NCBI RefSeq assembly: GCF_007993755.1 | Contig: NZ_CP042467.1 | Span: 2,814,001 to 2,878,000, forward strand | DNA from: Microvenator marinus | GTDB lineage: Bacteria > Myxococcota_A > Bradymonadia > Bradymonadales > Bradymonadaceae | Length of the DNA: 64,000 bases | Reading direction: 5' to 3' | Part shown: positions 16,394 to 25,341 of the stretch, in pieces | How the letters are laid out: every line of letters begins with the position of its first letter | Numbering within the stretch: position 1 is the stretch's first letter | Notes under the pieces: generated by a model | The model's input: the letters and a program-made list of their open reading frames with translations, nothing else | Database searches by the model: none | What the model was told of the DNA's origin: nothing | Translations under genes and position numbers: made by a program

Positions 16394-17983
16394 TTAGTTA
16401 CAGACAAGATTCAGTTCAGCGGTGTTAAAGGTCCCGTCATCGCCAGTACCGAGATCCTCGATAGTGACGGTCCATGTACCGGTTCCATCTTCGCTTCCGA
16501 AAGTATTGAGGAGGTCCCCCGACGTTGAAAAGAGTGCCTCTGTTGAGTAGTCGGAGAACTCGCCGATTATCTCATCGATTGAAGAGCCGCCAACTCGATT
16601 CCAAAGAACATACTCCGTCCCAAGTGGGGAAATCAGGGTGATGATCATGTCACTTCGCCAAGAATGCACGATATCAACGGTAAGCTCGACTTGCTCAACG
16701 CTTGCACACGCGGCGACAGCAAATTCTACCTCGACCGGATCAGTGTTGGTATGCGTGATGGTGGTAGTACCAGTTGCAACACCAGCCACGGTGACGTTCG
16801 GAGTCTGACGTGGCGGCGGTGGGACAGAAAGGGTCTGCGCGTTGTCAAAACCGACTCCGGCCGGGCTAAACTCAGCCATGATAAGCTTCAGGTTTGCGTC
16901 ATCATCAAAGTAGGGCGCAATAATCGTGGTCCAACCGTTGCTTAGAAATGTTGTGCTCAAAGTGCCCACAAAATCGTCTACTTGGTCAGCATTGGTATCA
17001 ATTCCAAAAGGAATACTGTTGCTTGACTGAACTTCGATCGGAGCGGAAACGGTTCCTGCTGCCAACCCTGTGAAGAGCGCCACGGCAGGATCAGCCGTGT
17101 TGTCGTAAATATCGACTGCTCCAACGCCGTTTGCTCCATGGAACGCATAGAGACGAGTCGTCAAGTCGGTGGTATCAGCCTGATCGATCTCTACAACTGT
17201 GAAAGTGGCTCCTGCATTGTCGTGAGCGATCACGACGTACGACTTCTGATAGTCAAGCACGAGATTCAAAGTTTGGACGAACGTGTCGTCCTCGAGAAGG
17301 ATATCAACGTCGAGCGTAGGCGAGTTAACAACTTCGAGATCGGTTACATCTTCAAACTCGATCGAATCGAAATCGGGAAGTGCATCCACAGTTCCAGTAG
17401 GAGCAACCTTCACGGTACCCGTATTCGGAAGAATGTGCACAACTGCAACGCGAGCTTCGAACTCCACGAGGTTTGCAGAGAAGTCGAAGATATCGGTGGT
17501 GCAACCATCGGTCGCTACGACGATGAAGTCGGCTGTGAACTCGGCATCTCCTGAGAATTCAAACTCGTTGAACGCACCTGTTGCTGCTGGCTCTTCGCCG
17601 TCAAGCGTGATGAATTCAAAATCGACGCCTTCGGTCAGAGCGGTTCCACCTGCTTCTACCTCGATAGTAAAAGGTACCGGAGCACCGATGAAGTTACGCT
17701 CTTCGATACCCGTTACTCCAGTGATTTCGATACGCTCAACACCGGCACATGCGGCATCGCTTCCGGCTGCACCGTCGCTTCCGTCTGCACCTGCGGGACC
17801 TTGAGGACCTTGAGGACCAGCAGGGCCGGCTGGGCCTTGATCACCTGCGGGACCTTCGCCACCTGCGGGACCTTGTTCGCCGGCTGGGCCTTCTGGGCCA
17901 GCAGGACCGGTTGCGCCGTCTTCACCGCAACCGGTGAATGCAAATGCACCCAAGAGGAGCGCCAAAAAGATTTTCGTATTCAT
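16394..17983 (-). CDS. Collagen-like lipoprotein with DUF4397 and proprotein-convertase P-like domain
   Basis: 529-residue lipoprotein (lipobox FTGC, Cys19). Residues 23-76 are 18 unbroken Gly-X-Y triplets, rich in GPA/GPQ, a bacterial collagen-like stalk. Next comes an acidic region, then a DUF4397-like part (about 170-380: ARVAVVHILPNTG, YVVIAHDNAGA, AVDIYDN) and a C-terminal beta-sandwich of about 130 residues with VDIVHSWRSDMIITLISP and GTGTWTVTIEDLGTGDDGT, the hallmarks of the P/Homo-B domain. Likely displayed on the outer membrane; the ligand is unknown. Good ribosome site (CGGAG). Second of two co-oriented genes, 18 bp after its paralogue. Confidence 0.85.
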   Translation of the reverse strand: MNTKIFLALLLGAFAFTGCGEDGATGPAGPEGPAGEQGPAGGEGPAGDQGPAGPAGPQGPQGPAGADGSDGAAGSDAACAGVERIEITGVTGIEERNFIGAPVPFTIEVEAGGTALTEGVDFEFITLDGEEPAATGAFNEFEFSGDAEFTADFIVVATDGCTTDIFDFSANLVEFEARVAVVHILPNTGTVKVAPTGTVDALPDFDSIEFEDVTDLEVVNSPTLDVDILLEDDTFVQTLNLVLDYQKSYVVIAHDNAGATFTVVEIDQADTTDLTTRLYAFHGANGVGAVDIYDNTADPAVALFTGLAAGTVSAPIEVQSSNSIPFGIDTNADQVDDFVGTLSTTFLSNGWTTIIAPYFDDDANLKLIMAEFSPAGVGFDNAQTLSVPPPPRQTPNVTVAGVATGTTTITHTNTDPVEVEFAVAACASVEQVELTVDIVHSWRSDMIITLISPLGTEYVLWNRVGGSSIDEIIGEFSDYSTEALFSTSGDLLNTFGSEDGTGTWTVTIEDLGTGDDGTFNTAELNLVCN

Positions 17984-18001
17984 AAGTATATCTCCGTTAG
18001 A

Positions 18002-18913
18002 TTATTCGCAAAAAAGTTCAAGCGACGCTGAGTTGAATACACCATCGTCAAAGTCAGTGAAGTCATCCTCAATTACAAGCGTCCAGGTTCCGTCCCCGGT
18101 TATACCTGAAAACGTTGTCTCAAGATCGGGGATCAAGAAGTAGTCTTCACTCGTGAGCGCTTCGAGGTGCGAGAAATACCCAACAACGTCGTCTGTCGAG
18201 TCAAACGCTGAGTCGGCAAGGAGCAGTTCTTCTGCACTTGGAGCGGTAAGAGTAAAGATGAGGTCGCCACGAAAGACGTGGGTGACATCCACGTTGAGCC
18301 CTACAAACTCTACAACCGAGCACCCAGTCACATCAAAGGTTACAGTGACGATCGGTGTGTCACCGTCGATTGTGGTCACGTCTGGCGTTCCCACTACGGT
18401 GACATCTGGAGTTGGAGGTGTTACTTCGACGTCGAAGGTATAGTTTGCGGTTCTGCAACCATCATCCGCGATGACCGAGTAAGACTGAATTCCAACGACA
18501 CTGGTGTCGATGAGGTATTCACCGACGTTGGTTCCTTCCTCTGGGTCAGTTCCGACCCAGATGATATCCGCATCCACTGGGCCATCATCGTTGGTCACGT
18601 TCAGCGTGAATACAGCATCTGCAGCGCCGAACTCCACGGTGTTCCCATTTGCTTCCACAATGAGTGCCGATGCGCCGTCGCATTCACCTTCGACACCGGG
18701 CTCACCGGTCTCACCGTCTTGACCAGGTTCACCGGCCGGTCCTTGAGGACCTTGAGGGCCTTCGTCACCCGCGGGACCTGTTGGTCCAGCTGGGCCATCG
18801 GGTCCGGCCTCACCGACCGGTCCTTGAGGACCTTCGGGTCCTGGCCCACCATCTTCACCACCACAAGCACCAACCATGGCACTGAGGAGGCATATCATGA
18901 GCGTTTTCTTCAT
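18002..18913 (-). CDS. Collagen-like lipoprotein with P-like domain
   Basis: 303-residue lipoprotein starting at the ATG at 18913, which has AAGGAG five bases upstream; the upstream ATG (18970) would bury the signal peptide. Lipobox VGAC (Cys17). Residues 22-75 are 18 Gly-X-Y triplets, the same number as in the downstream paralogue. A small Ig-like region (about 80-165) precedes a P/Homo-B-like C-terminal domain ([38 protein letters not shown]). First gene of the pair; it lacks the DUF4397 part found in its partner. Confidence 0.84.
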   Translation of the reverse strand: MKKTLMICLLSAMVGACGGEDGGPGPEGPQGPVGEAGPDGPAGPTGPAGDEGPQGPQGPAGEPGQDGETGEPGVEGECDGASALIVEANGNTVEFGAADAVFTLNVTNDDGPVDADIIWVGTDPEEGTNVGEYLIDTSVVGIQSYSVIADDGCRTANYTFDVEVTPPTPDVTVVGTPDVTTIDGDTPIVTVTFDVTGCSVVEFVGLNVDVTHVFRGDLIFTLTAPSAEELLLADSAFDSTDDVVGYFSHLEALTSEDYFLIPDLETTFSGITGDGTWTLVIEDDFTDFDDGVFNSASLELFCE

Positions 18914-19099
18914 GCTCTCTCCTTTGGATAAGAGGTTTAATTTGCTTACAAGCGGCTGCAACGTAATCATAGGTCATACACGATGCAACTCAATTCGATC
19001 CGATTCAGCGCGATTGGACGAAAGCGCCTGAATTTTCATTGTGCAAATGGCCGGGTCCAAGTATTTCTTTAGAAGACGACGGCTCAAATCGGACACAAT

Positions 19100-19969
19100 A
19101 TGTTGAAGTACTTATTGCTCGCGCTATTCGTAATCGGGACAGGGTGTGAATCCCCGGCTGCCACTGCTACGCTCACACTGAACGTGGCCGAGCTTGGCCC
19201 GCGGGACGTGTCCAATGGACAACTTACCGCCTTAGTCCAACTCAGCGGTACGTGTTCCCAAGGCCCCTGTGACCCGAATCCTTGTACTGCTGATAGCAAA
19301 ACTCGTTGTCTTGCTCAAGGCACTGTTTTTAGGTGTGATTGTCCGGCCGGCACAAGTTTGAACTCTGAGGGCGAATGTGTTGCAGACGATCGCTGCACAC
19401 CAACCTTCTGCGGCGGAAACGGCCTTTGCGAAACAGTTGAGGAAGTTCCGACTTGCGCGTGCAGTGTCGGCCATACCGGCACCAATTGTGAGACCTGTGA
19501 CGAAACCGCAGGCTTCTACAGCGATGGCTTTGGCGGGTGTACCGATGTGTTTGACGTATGCCGCTCGGGTCAAGGTGGCGAAGAGTGGGCGCAGATGATG
19601 CTCGAGGCCGAGGAGTCGCTTGGGCGCGCACCGACTGAAATCGAGCTCGTGAGTGCACAAGTTCGGGTTGCCGAAGGCAGCGCCTCGGGTGCGCGCTCAT
19701 GGGCCTACCTTTGGACGGACCGCCTGCACCTGATTCTGGAGCCGGAGAACGAGCCCTTTGTTGAGGCCGGAAGCGTGAAAATCCCGGCTGAGTCGGCGGG
19801 CCTTCGGGCACTCGATTTTGACGTCACGGTAGAGCGACCAACGTTTACAACCGAGCCCAAGTATTTTGAGGGCAACTACTCGGTTGGGCTCACGGGGCCA
19901 ACCGAACGCCGAGGAAGCGAGCCGTTCAATCTTGACGCTGAGATCGTGCTCGAGTTCGAAGTCTACTGA
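19100..19969 (+). CDS. EGF-like Cys-rich lipoprotein
   Basis: 289-residue lipoprotein (MLKYLLLALFVIGTGC, Cys16). Two EGF-like modules are visible: CDPNPCTADSKTRC...CDCPAG (about 57-85) and CTPTFCGGNGLCETVEEVPTC-x-C (about 98-120), the second followed by CSVGHTGTNCETC. The C-terminal 130 residues are a beta-rich domain without a name (VAEGSASGARSWAYLWTDRL). Probably an outer-membrane surface protein with a binding role. Its stop overlaps the CPBP protease start by one base, so the genes are coupled. Confidence 0.72.
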   Translation: MLKYLLLALFVIGTGCESPAATATLTLNVAELGPRDVSNGQLTALVQLSGTCSQGPCDPNPCTADSKTRCLAQGTVFRCDCPAGTSLNSEGECVADDRCTPTFCGGNGLCETVEEVPTCACSVGHTGTNCETCDETAGFYSDGFGGCTDVFDVCRSGQGGEEWAQMMLEAEESLGRAPTEIELVSAQVRVAEGSASGARSWAYLWTDRLHLILEPENEPFVEAGSVKIPAESAGLRALDFDVTVERPTFTTEPKYFEGNYSVGLTGPTERRGSEPFNLDAEIVLEFEVY

Positions 19970-20751
19970 TGTCTAAGGGCCTCGGCATTGGTGTGGCGGT
20001 CTTCCTGACCACACTCCTCGCGAACATCATCATCGGCACCACGTTTGCCGCATTCCTTCCTCAGCAAGTCGCGCTGATTTTCACCCAGATTGGGGCTGTT
20101 TTCCTGCTCGCGTTCACGCTCAACAAGGTCTGGGATCAAGAGCAGGTGCCACATCAACCCCTCGGTGCCGGCTCCTACCTGGTCACAATTATTGCCCTTT
20201 TTGCGGTCGCGATCTTCGCAAACCTCTTCATGGCGGCACTGGCCGAGCTGGTACCCGCACTGCAGGCGAGCAAAGCAGAGTACGAGAAGATGGTCCGAGG
20301 GCTCTTGAGGAGCGAGGACTTCTGGCTCAACGTTTCGGCCGCCTTTGCCGTGGCCCTGGTGGCCCCTGTCTGTGAGGAATGGCTCTTCCGAGGCGCTTTG
20401 CTACGGGCACAGCTCAAAGCAGGCATGGGGGTAAGTGCGGCCATCCTGGCCAACGGATTTCTCTTTTCTGCGCTCCATCTTAACCCGATCGGGCTGATTC
20501 CACTCTGGCTCGTGGGCTCGGTGCTAGCGTGGGCCACGGTCCGAACGGGCTCGCTCTGGGTAGCCATCATCGGTCATGCAGCCCTCAACACCCTCAATGG
20601 CGTGATCTTCCCGTGGTTGATTTGGGACAACGCGGTTGAGACGACTCCTGAATTGAGTCACTTGTTGGTTGCACTTTCGGTCTTTGCGCTACTAGTCTTC
20701 GGACTCATCTTTTTTGCGAATCGTATCTACCCACGGAGACATTATGAGTGA
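19969..20751 (+). CDS. CPBP-family intramembrane metalloprotease
   Basis: 260-residue polytopic membrane protein of the CPBP/CAAX-prenyl-protease-like (ABI) family. The three active-site motifs are present: EEWLFRG (about residue 137), FSALHLNP (about 163) and HAALNTLNG (about 204). Bacterial members are glutamate metalloproteases, often tied to bacteriocin self-immunity or membrane protein turnover; here the substrate is unknown. It is translationally coupled to the lipoprotein upstream and overlaps the acyl-CoA-binding protein gene downstream by 8 bp. Confidence 0.9.
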   Translation: MSKGLGIGVAVFLTTLLANIIIGTTFAAFLPQQVALIFTQIGAVFLLAFTLNKVWDQEQVPHQPLGAGSYLVTIIALFAVAIFANLFMAALAELVPALQASKAEYEKMVRGLLRSEDFWLNVSAAFAVALVAPVCEEWLFRGALLRAQLKAGMGVSAAILANGFLFSALHLNPIGLIPLWLVGSVLAWATVRTGSLWVAIIGHAALNTLNGVIFPWLIWDNAVETTPELSHLLVALSVFALLVFGLIFFANRIYPRRHYE

Positions 20752-20998
20752 TCTTGAAGCTCGATTTGAAGCAGCCTCTGAATCTGTCAAACAACTCTCG
20801 AAGCAACCAAGCAATGATGTCTTGTTGCAGCTCTACTCGCTCTTTAAGCAGGGCCGGCATGGCGACGTCACGGGTAGCCGCCCAGGGTTCACAAACCCCG
20901 TCGGGCGCGCGAAGTACGACGCGTGGGCAAAGCTCAAAGGCGTTGGCCGAGACGACGCGATGCAGCGATACATCGATCTCGTAGACTCCCTGACTTAA
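20744..20998 (+). CDS. Acyl-CoA-binding protein
   Basis: 84-residue ACBP. The four-helix family motifs are clear: FEAASESVKQL, LLQLYSLFKQGRHGDV, RPGFTNPVGRAKYDAWAKLKG and a helical end with RYIDLVDSL. It binds medium to long acyl-CoA esters in the cytoplasm and buffers or delivers them. The ATG at 20744 matches the family N-terminus and gives an 8-bp overlap with the protease gene. ACBPs are mainly eukaryotic and patchy in bacteria. A second acyl-CoA protein, a LuxC-like reductase, is encoded at 60211-61257. Confidence 0.92.
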   Translation: MSDLEARFEAASESVKQLSKQPSNDVLLQLYSLFKQGRHGDVTGSRPGFTNPVGRAKYDAWAKLKGVGRDDAMQRYIDLVDSLT

Positions 20999-21049
20999 AG
21001 AGGGCGTTTTGATTCTGACTCTTGGTCGAAGTTCTTGTACACTTGAGTC

Positions 21050-24000
21050 ATGAAATCTTTCAAATTCCCTTCTCCTCTTCTACTTTTTGCGTTGTTGGTG
21101 GCGTGTTCCACGGACGAGTGTTCGTGCGAAGGCTGGGAGACGCGCGGCTACCCGGCGAGTCGGCTTGAACAGACGGTGCCGTCGGCTGGGCAGGTGCGAC
21201 TGACGCCCTCGGGCATCGACTTTGTGGACCAGCAAGTTCCGTATTTGCTCGACCAGTTCTTAGTCGACGGTCTGAACTTCTGCATTCCTCCAGACACGTC
21301 TGGAAACCCCGATATCTGCGTGGACAGTACGTGTTCGAGCGGCCAGCCTGGCTGTCAGGTTGGACTCATTTTGGAAGACCGCGAGATTCGTACCGTCCCC
21401 AATAACCGCCTTGAGATCGAGCTCACGATCAGCATCAACCAGCGCCTGAATTTCGACTACAGCACCTTCATCGGCACCGTAAACTGCTACGTCCAAGTCT
21501 TTAAAGACGGAGCGTCCGAGTCTACTCGTGCGGATATCGTGGGCACTGTGCCGATCACGCTCGGAATTGACGGCGCATCGGCCACCAAAGAGCTAACCAT
21601 TGATATTGGGGATGTGGACGTCAATTTGGACGACGTAGACTTCAAGATTCACGGCCGCGGAAACGTAGGCGATACGATCGCTTGCGAGGGCGCGAGCCTT
21701 GTACGTGGACTCTTTCGGAGCACCATCGAAAATCAGATTAAGGGCATCCTGAACGACACGGTGGGCGGCATAGCCGACGAACAAACCTGCACGCGTTGCG
21801 GCGGGGAGTTCGGTGCGTGTGCGGCCGGAAGCTGTCAGGATGGGATTTGCAGATACCCCTCAAGTGCCTGTGTCCCGCGACCCCTCGGGGTTGAAGGAAG
21901 GCTTGGACTTGGCGGATTGCTCGGAGACTTCACGGCTGCCCCAGCAGCGTCCGTGGACGTCATCGCAAAGGCTGGCGACCACGCCCAGGTGAATACGGGC
22001 GTAAGTGTTGGGATGCGTCTTGGCGCGGACCCAGTGGCCATCAACCAATGTATTCCTGCCGACCCAACCAGGCGGCCGTCTAACAATGCCGTGCCCGTTT
22101 CGCCGGTCATCAACGCGGATCGCACCCCCGACGACCGTCCGTTTCACCTCGGAATCGGCATCCATCAAAGCGCAGTTGAGCAGATCCTCTGGTCAACTTG
22201 GGCCAGTGGTGTCGCGTGTTTGGACGTTTCTACCGACGACGTTGACCAGTTGAATACCTCGACTTTTGCTCTGCCAGCCCCTTCGGTACGCGACCTCATC
22301 ACGCCTCAGTCCACGGCCCAGATGGCGATTGTGCCGCAAAAGGCTCCACGCGTGGTTTTCGGCGAGAACACCGTGACCGAGTCGGGAGGCACCTATGAGG
22401 TCAACCAGCCGCTTATCGAGCTCATCTGGGAGGATTTGGACATTCATATCTTCGGCTGGGCTCAAGAGCGCATGCTGCGCCTCTTTACGCTGCGCGTGGA
22501 CTTCAGGCTCCCGGTCGCGTTGGTCCCTGATGGGCAAGGAAATATTCTGCCCGTGATGCCGGCCCTTGAAACTGGACTCACCAATATTCGAGTTCAGCGC
22601 ACCGAACTACTCACCGAAGACCCTCAGCGCATCATCGACCTTGTGCCACTCCTTATTGGTTTTGCGGGGCCTCAACTCGCCGGTGCAATTCCGGAGGCCG
22701 TTGCTGTGCCTGAGTTTCTGGGCTTTCGCCTGGACCTTGAACAACGCGATATCATCGGCGCCGACAAGAACGAGTTCCTGGCCATTTTTGCAAGGCTTGA
22801 GCGCACCACCCAAAACCAAACCGTGGGCGTGCAAGCCTTTGTCCGGGGCCATGAGCTCGACTTGAGCCGGCGCACGCCCTCAGGGTTGATTCGACCCACA
22901 CTCGTGGTTGATGCCGGGGCGTTGGCGCCTGGGCTTGGGACCGAGAGTTCGCCGGAATTCGAGTATCAATACCGGGTGGACGGCGGCTTCTGGAGCATGT
23001 TCGAGAGAGGGCCTGAACTTCGGATTTCCGATCCCCTTTTGATGGCTCAGGGGCGCCACAAAGTGGACATTCGGGCGCGACTCAAAGGTGAGGTCGCGGC
23101 GGTTTCCAAGGTTGTGACGTTGGATGTTGATATCGATATCGAGCCTCCAACCATCGAGACAAACACGAGCTCGGCAGGGGTGAAAATCTCCGCAGAAGAC
23201 ATCAACCCCACCGAGGTGCGATGGCGCGGCCCGGATGGCCAATGGAGCCCGTGGAGCGCGAAGACCGAGATTGATGTCCAAAAACTTCCCCGAGGCCCGC
23301 GAGTCGTGGTTGAGGTGGAAGCTCGTGACGCGTTTGGCCTTCGCTCGTACCAAGAGGTGGAAGTAGACACGAGCTCGACGCCGGTGAAGTCCGGCTGTGC
23401 CGTGGGCGGAGCGGGCTTGGGCCCCCTCTGGCTCATCGGATTTGCATTATTCTTTGGCCGGCGAAGGCGCTTTGCTGCCCTCATCGCCGCCCTTTTTCTG
23501 GGCACCGTGGGATGCAAAGGTGAGATTTCGACCAACGCCACGCAACGCTGTTTTGGGCCGGAATGTCAGGTGGAACAAGCCTGCGAAGTTGACTCAGATT
23601 GCGCCGGCATCTGCCCCGAAAACACCGGCGGTATCTGCGAGAACGGCTCCTGCCAATGTGTGCTCGCCTGTGCCGGAGGCTGCGGCGACGGAGAATTTTG
23701 CTGTCTTGGCACCGGCGCGTGTGTGGACGAAATGCCGGTATGCGAACAAGCCTGTGACGCGGGCTATGAGGCGCGAGTCGTGGGCACTCCGAACCGCATG
23801 ACCTGTGCAATCGACGGGGGTGGGTGTGAGTGTGTGGCCCTTCCGCCAATCCCGATCGGCGTACACGGCCCGTACCTCTCCATGGACTCCAACGACAGCC
23901 TGACGGTTCTCGCCACCTACAACCATACCTACAAGGACCTAATGGTGGGGCGAGTTAACGCGGACAACACCATCACCTGGTCCTTTGTGGACGGCGTGCC

Positions 24001-24952
24001 TGAGACCGGTGCCATCGAGGGCGACCCTGAGGGCTGGCGCGGTGGCACCAAAGCTGCCGGAGACGCGGTGGGCACGCATACCGCTATCGCGATAGATGCC
24101 GCGGGAGGGCTGCACGTGGTGTACCGAGACGAGACCAATGAGGTTCTGAAATACGCCAAGGGCTTGCCTGTGGGCGATGCGTGGGACTGGCAGTTCGAGG
24201 TGCTCGAAGAAGCTGGCGACCCGAGATGGCCTTCAATCGTTGTAGAAGCAGACACGGTCCACGTGATCTATTCGCGGGAAGGCGCTATGAGCGAGCTCGT
24301 TCATCGGTCATTTGCGGTGAGCGCAGGGGCCGCAGGGGCCGCAGGGGCGAGCGAGACGGTCGTAGACAGCGCCGAGCCCACCGAGCCGACCAAGGACTAC
24401 CCGGCGCGAATGGGCGCCTACACCTCGCTCTCGCGGATTCCTGGCGGAGGCGTCTTTGCAGTGTGGTGGAACGGAGCCACAAGACGTGTCGGACGCGCGG
24501 AGTTCAGTGGGCAGTGGTCGGAGCCAGAATATCTGGCTGCAGGCAGTGGTCCTTACGCTTCGGGCCAGGTGGACGCTCAGGGCGCGCACCATATCGTCTT
24601 TCAACAGAGCTCGGGGCTTCGATACTCCAAGTTTGGAGACACTACCGAGACGTTGCGTGTGCATGACGGTCTTCGGGACTCGGGCGAGTATTTCACCGGA
24701 ACTATCGGCGAGTCGGCGCGCATTGTTTTGAACGGCGCGCAGGTCATTGTCGCATTTCAGGATGCGTTCGATCGAGCCATCTGGTTTGCGGAGATTCAAG
24801 GTGAGGCCTTCCAGGCATCGAAGGTCCCGCTCACTGCCACCGAGGCGCACGGGCTCTTCACAGTGCTTAGCCATAACGGTCAGTTGGCTGCGCATTTCGT
24901 GGTGGATCGCACCAAGGAGCCGTGGGGGTTCGTAAGAGTCGATTCTCGTTGA
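21050..24952 (+). CDS. 1300-residue exported protein joining a CTERM-tagged protein to a lipoprotein
   Basis: Single uninterrupted frame that reads like two exported proteins in series. Part 1 (1-807) begins with a lipoprotein-like signal (FALLVAC, Cys19), contains beta-rich domains and ends in a MYXO-CTERM-like tag: GC (782-783), a hydrophobic stretch GLGPLWLIGFALFFG and RRRR (804-807). Part 2 follows at once with a second signal-like stretch FAALIAALFLGTVGC (lipobox Cys822), a Cys-rich region (about 835-930) and a propeller-like C-terminal domain. An in-frame TTG at 23417 has GGAG five bases upstream and could start part 2 alone. True fusion, internal start or a sequencing error removing a stop are all possible. 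No function is recognised. Confidence 0.75.
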   Translation: MKSFKFPSPLLLFALLVACSTDECSCEGWETRGYPASRLEQTVPSAGQVRLTPSGIDFVDQQVPYLLDQFLVDGLNFCIPPDTSGNPDICVDSTCSSGQPGCQVGLILEDREIRTVPNNRLEIELTISINQRLNFDYSTFIGTVNCYVQVFKDGASESTRADIVGTVPITLGIDGASATKELTIDIGDVDVNLDDVDFKIHGRGNVGDTIACEGASLVRGLFRSTIENQIKGILNDTVGGIADEQTCTRCGGEFGACAAGSCQDGICRYPSSACVPRPLGVEGRLGLGGLLGDFTAAPAASVDVIAKAGDHAQVNTGVSVGMRLGADPVAINQCIPADPTRRPSNNAVPVSPVINADRTPDDRPFHLGIGIHQSAVEQILWSTWASGVACLDVSTDDVDQLNTSTFALPAPSVRDLITPQSTAQMAIVPQKAPRVVFGENTVTESGGTYEVNQPLIELIWEDLDIHIFGWAQERMLRLFTLRVDFRLPVALVPDGQGNILPVMPALETGLTNIRVQRTELLTEDPQRIIDLVPLLIGFAGPQLAGAIPEAVAVPEFLGFRLDLEQRDIIGADKNEFLAIFARLERTTQNQTVGVQAFVRGHELDLSRRTPSGLIRPTLVVDAGALAPGLGTESSPEFEYQYRVDGGFWSMFERGPELRISDPLLMAQGRHKVDIRARLKGEVAAVSKVVTLDVDIDIEPPTIETNTSSAGVKISAEDINPTEVRWRGPDGQWSPWSAKTEIDVQKLPRGPRVVVEVEARDAFGLRSYQEVEVDTSSTPVKSGCAVGGAGLGPLWLIGFALFFGRRRRFAALIAALFLGTVGCKGEISTNATQRCFGPECQVEQACEVDSDCAGICPENTGGICENGSCQCVLACAGGCGDGEFCCLGTGACVDEMPVCEQACDAGYEARVVGTPNRMTCAIDGGGCECVALPPIPIGVHGPYLSMDSNDSLTVLATYNHTYKDLMVGRVNADNTITWSFVDGVPETGAIEGDPEGWRGGTKAAGDAVGTHTAIAIDAAGGLHVVYRDETNEVLKYAKGLPVGDAWDWQFEVLEEAGDPRWPSIVVEADTVHVIYSREGAMSELVHRSFAVSAGAAGAAGASETVVDSAEPTEPTKDYPARMGAYTSLSRIPGGGVFAVWWNGATRRVGRAEFSGQWSEPEYLAAGSGPYASGQVDAQGAHHIVFQQSSGLRYSKFGDTTETLRVHDGLRDSGEYFTGTIGESARIVLNGAQVIVAFQDAFDRAIWFAEIQGEAFQASKVPLTATEAHGLFTVLSHNGQLAAHFVVDRTKEPWGFVRVDSR

Positions 24953-25028
24953 ACTCTCCTCGTGAATCGGCTTAAGACAGCCTTCACACATCAGGTCGGG
25001 GGTCGTAGATGCAAAAAGTTCAAATTTT

Positions 25029-25095
25029 TTCGCAACACTTTCGAATTTTGTCCGAAAATAAGAATACGGGCCCAAATTTTGGGATCCGTCATTCT
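25029..25095 (+). promoter_or_regulatory. Conserved leader/promoter element, copy 2
   Basis: Reads TTCGCAACACTTTC...TGTCCGAAAATA, then CCCAAATTTTGGG and ATTCT. It aligns along its whole 67 bp with the minus strand of 5438-5505. The hairpin arms differ in sequence but still pair in both copies (CCCG/CGGG there, CCCAAA/TTTGGG here), and AATTTTG is kept in the centre. A possible start codon follows 30 bp later at 25125. Confidence 0.45.
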
Positions 25096-25124
25096 GATTA
25101 ACCAACCCTAAGTAGGGGGACAAA

Positions 25125-25310
25125 ATGATAAAGCTAACGCCTAAAATGGCGAAGCCGCACGAGGCGTGGTGCCTCAACATTGCACTGCAGGTGTGCGGCG
25201 AGGTCAGAAAGCACGAATCCTTTCGCCAACACAGGACGCCATATGCCGAACCCGGTGACCCATTGGGGACCATTGGCAGGTCTATTGTGCAGACGAGACG
25301 TACTGGTTGA
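25125..25310 (+). CDS. Possible small hypothetical protein after the duplicated leader
   Basis: 61-codon frame whose ATG follows AGGGGG with a five-base gap and lies in the same place relative to the leader as the start at 5424 does to its own copy. The product (MIKLTPKMAKPHEAWCLN...) has no recognised family and is unlike the 5.4 kb protein. A second frame (25180-25494) overlaps it and continues with VILSHRTPERVLKE, so the original gene may be frameshifted. It is listed because of the leader; it may not be a working gene. Confidence 0.25.
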   Translation: MIKLTPKMAKPHEAWCLNIALQVCGEVRKHESFRQHRTPYAEPGDPLGTIGRSIVQTRRTG

Positions 25311-25341
25311 GCATTTTTCAAACTCTGTGAGTTTGTCCGAT

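Noticed and set aside
17740-17930. Repeat-rich non-coding element
   Set aside because: The repeats are codons for Gly-Pro-Ala/Gln triplets in the collagen-like stalk.
24308-25321. Minus-strand frame of 337 codons over the 3' end of the large fused gene
   Set aside because: No recognisable domain, and most of it is antisense to a gene with clear composition and structure.
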